Assembly: GCA_028023455.1 (NCBI GenBank)
Contig: JAQFVV010006727.1
Coordinates: 86,501 to 150,500, forward strand
Reading direction: 5' to 3'
DNA length: 64,000 bases
Source: Epiperipatus broadwayi
Taxonomy: Eukaryota > Onychophora > Udeonychophora > Euonychophora > Peripatidae
Position 1 is the first letter of the stretch, and the number at the start of each line of letters is the position of its first letter. The position numbers and the translations under genes are program-made. The notes beneath the pieces are model-generated. The model was not told where the DNA came from and did not search any database. It worked only from the letters and a program-made list of their open reading frames with translations. Positions 63,701 to 64,000 of the stretch are shown here, in pieces.

Positions 63701-63772
63701 TTTAAGAAATTGAAGACAAAGTTATACAATATATATAAATGTAATAAAAATCCATAAAACATTACAATACTA

Positions 63773-63974
63773 GCCAAAAAACTAAACTTTACTACAATTC
63801 TTTCACAACCATGGTTTTATCTACTAACAAGTAGGTAGTATTTAATTTTTATTTTGGAGGTTTGGCTATTTATCTTTTAAATAGGATTTATATGGTTTTA
63901 TTTGAAAAGGTTTATTTGTAAATAGATGAATCCATGATTGTGAAACAATTTTAGTAAAGTTGAGTTTTTATGGC
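63773..63974. mobile_element. 202-bp MITE with about 48-bp terminal inverted repeats
   Basis: The left end GCCAAAAAACTAAACTTTAC continues with acaattctttcacaaccatgg. It is mirrored by the right end, which on the minus strand reads GCCATAAAAACTCAACTTTA and continues to caatcatgg. About 40 of 48 positions match by eye. TA lies directly outside the left end; the right flank reads cata, so a TA target duplication (Tc1/mariner style) is possible but not clean. Confidence 0.7.
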
Positions 63975-64000
63975 CATATACATCAATCACATACAAACAT

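Overview
The window looks like gene-poor, very AT-rich nuclear DNA of an invertebrate animal. By eye roughly three quarters or more of it is A or T, with many homopolymer and TA runs. No intact protein-coding gene was found. The longest open frames are about 120 codons and nearly all are chance frames or pieces of decayed transposons. The mix of elements (RTE-type LINEs, Penelope-like elements with a GIY-YIG domain, tRNA-derived SINEs, a Merlin-like DNA transposon, hammerhead-bearing repeats) points to a metazoan. A mollusc is my guess, but the sequence does not settle it.

Layout. 1-5.6 kb: AT-rich spacer with one tRNA-Val-like SINE copy (2.86 kb) and a long G run. 5.6-9.4 kb: a visibly less A/T-run-rich island holding a 1.0-kb composite repeat, an inverted arm followed by two tandem 348-bp units with many short hairpins, flanked by a 14-bp direct repeat. 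10-14.8 kb: a foldback and two copies of a dispersed repeat carrying a hammerhead-ribozyme-like motif, one with a perfect 15-bp target-site duplication. 17.5-23.4 kb: a long hairpin, a hAT-like relic, a nearly full-length but decayed RTE LINE (19.5-21.8 kb), and tandem repeats. 24.4-27.6 kb: a decayed Penelope-like element (minus strand, GIY-YIG end readable), then a well-preserved 1,879-bp Merlin-like element with near-perfect terminal inverted repeats. 32-36 kb: an inverted pair of the hammerhead repeat, a SINE, and a second, different hammerhead-like motif. 37-41.7 kb: a LINE 3' fragment and two Penelope-like elements lying head to head. 42.7 kb: one exon-like stretch. 44-50 kb: a Tc1/mariner-like relic, a SINE, an RTE fragment and another inverted pair of hammerhead repeats. 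54-57.6 kb: one more hammerhead repeat and two LINE relics of different types on the minus strand. 62.5-64 kb: a further RTE copy and a small foldback element.

The strongest signal is the hammerhead repeat family. Seven copies in five places share the ribozyme core, a 6-bp stem II, a minimal stem III and a paired stem I with a bulge. They resemble animal retrozymes joined to a tRNA-like tail. The 348-bp composite may be a second structured RNA that was copied into the genome as a multimer. The LINEs present are plausible, but unproven, sources of the enzyme that moved them.
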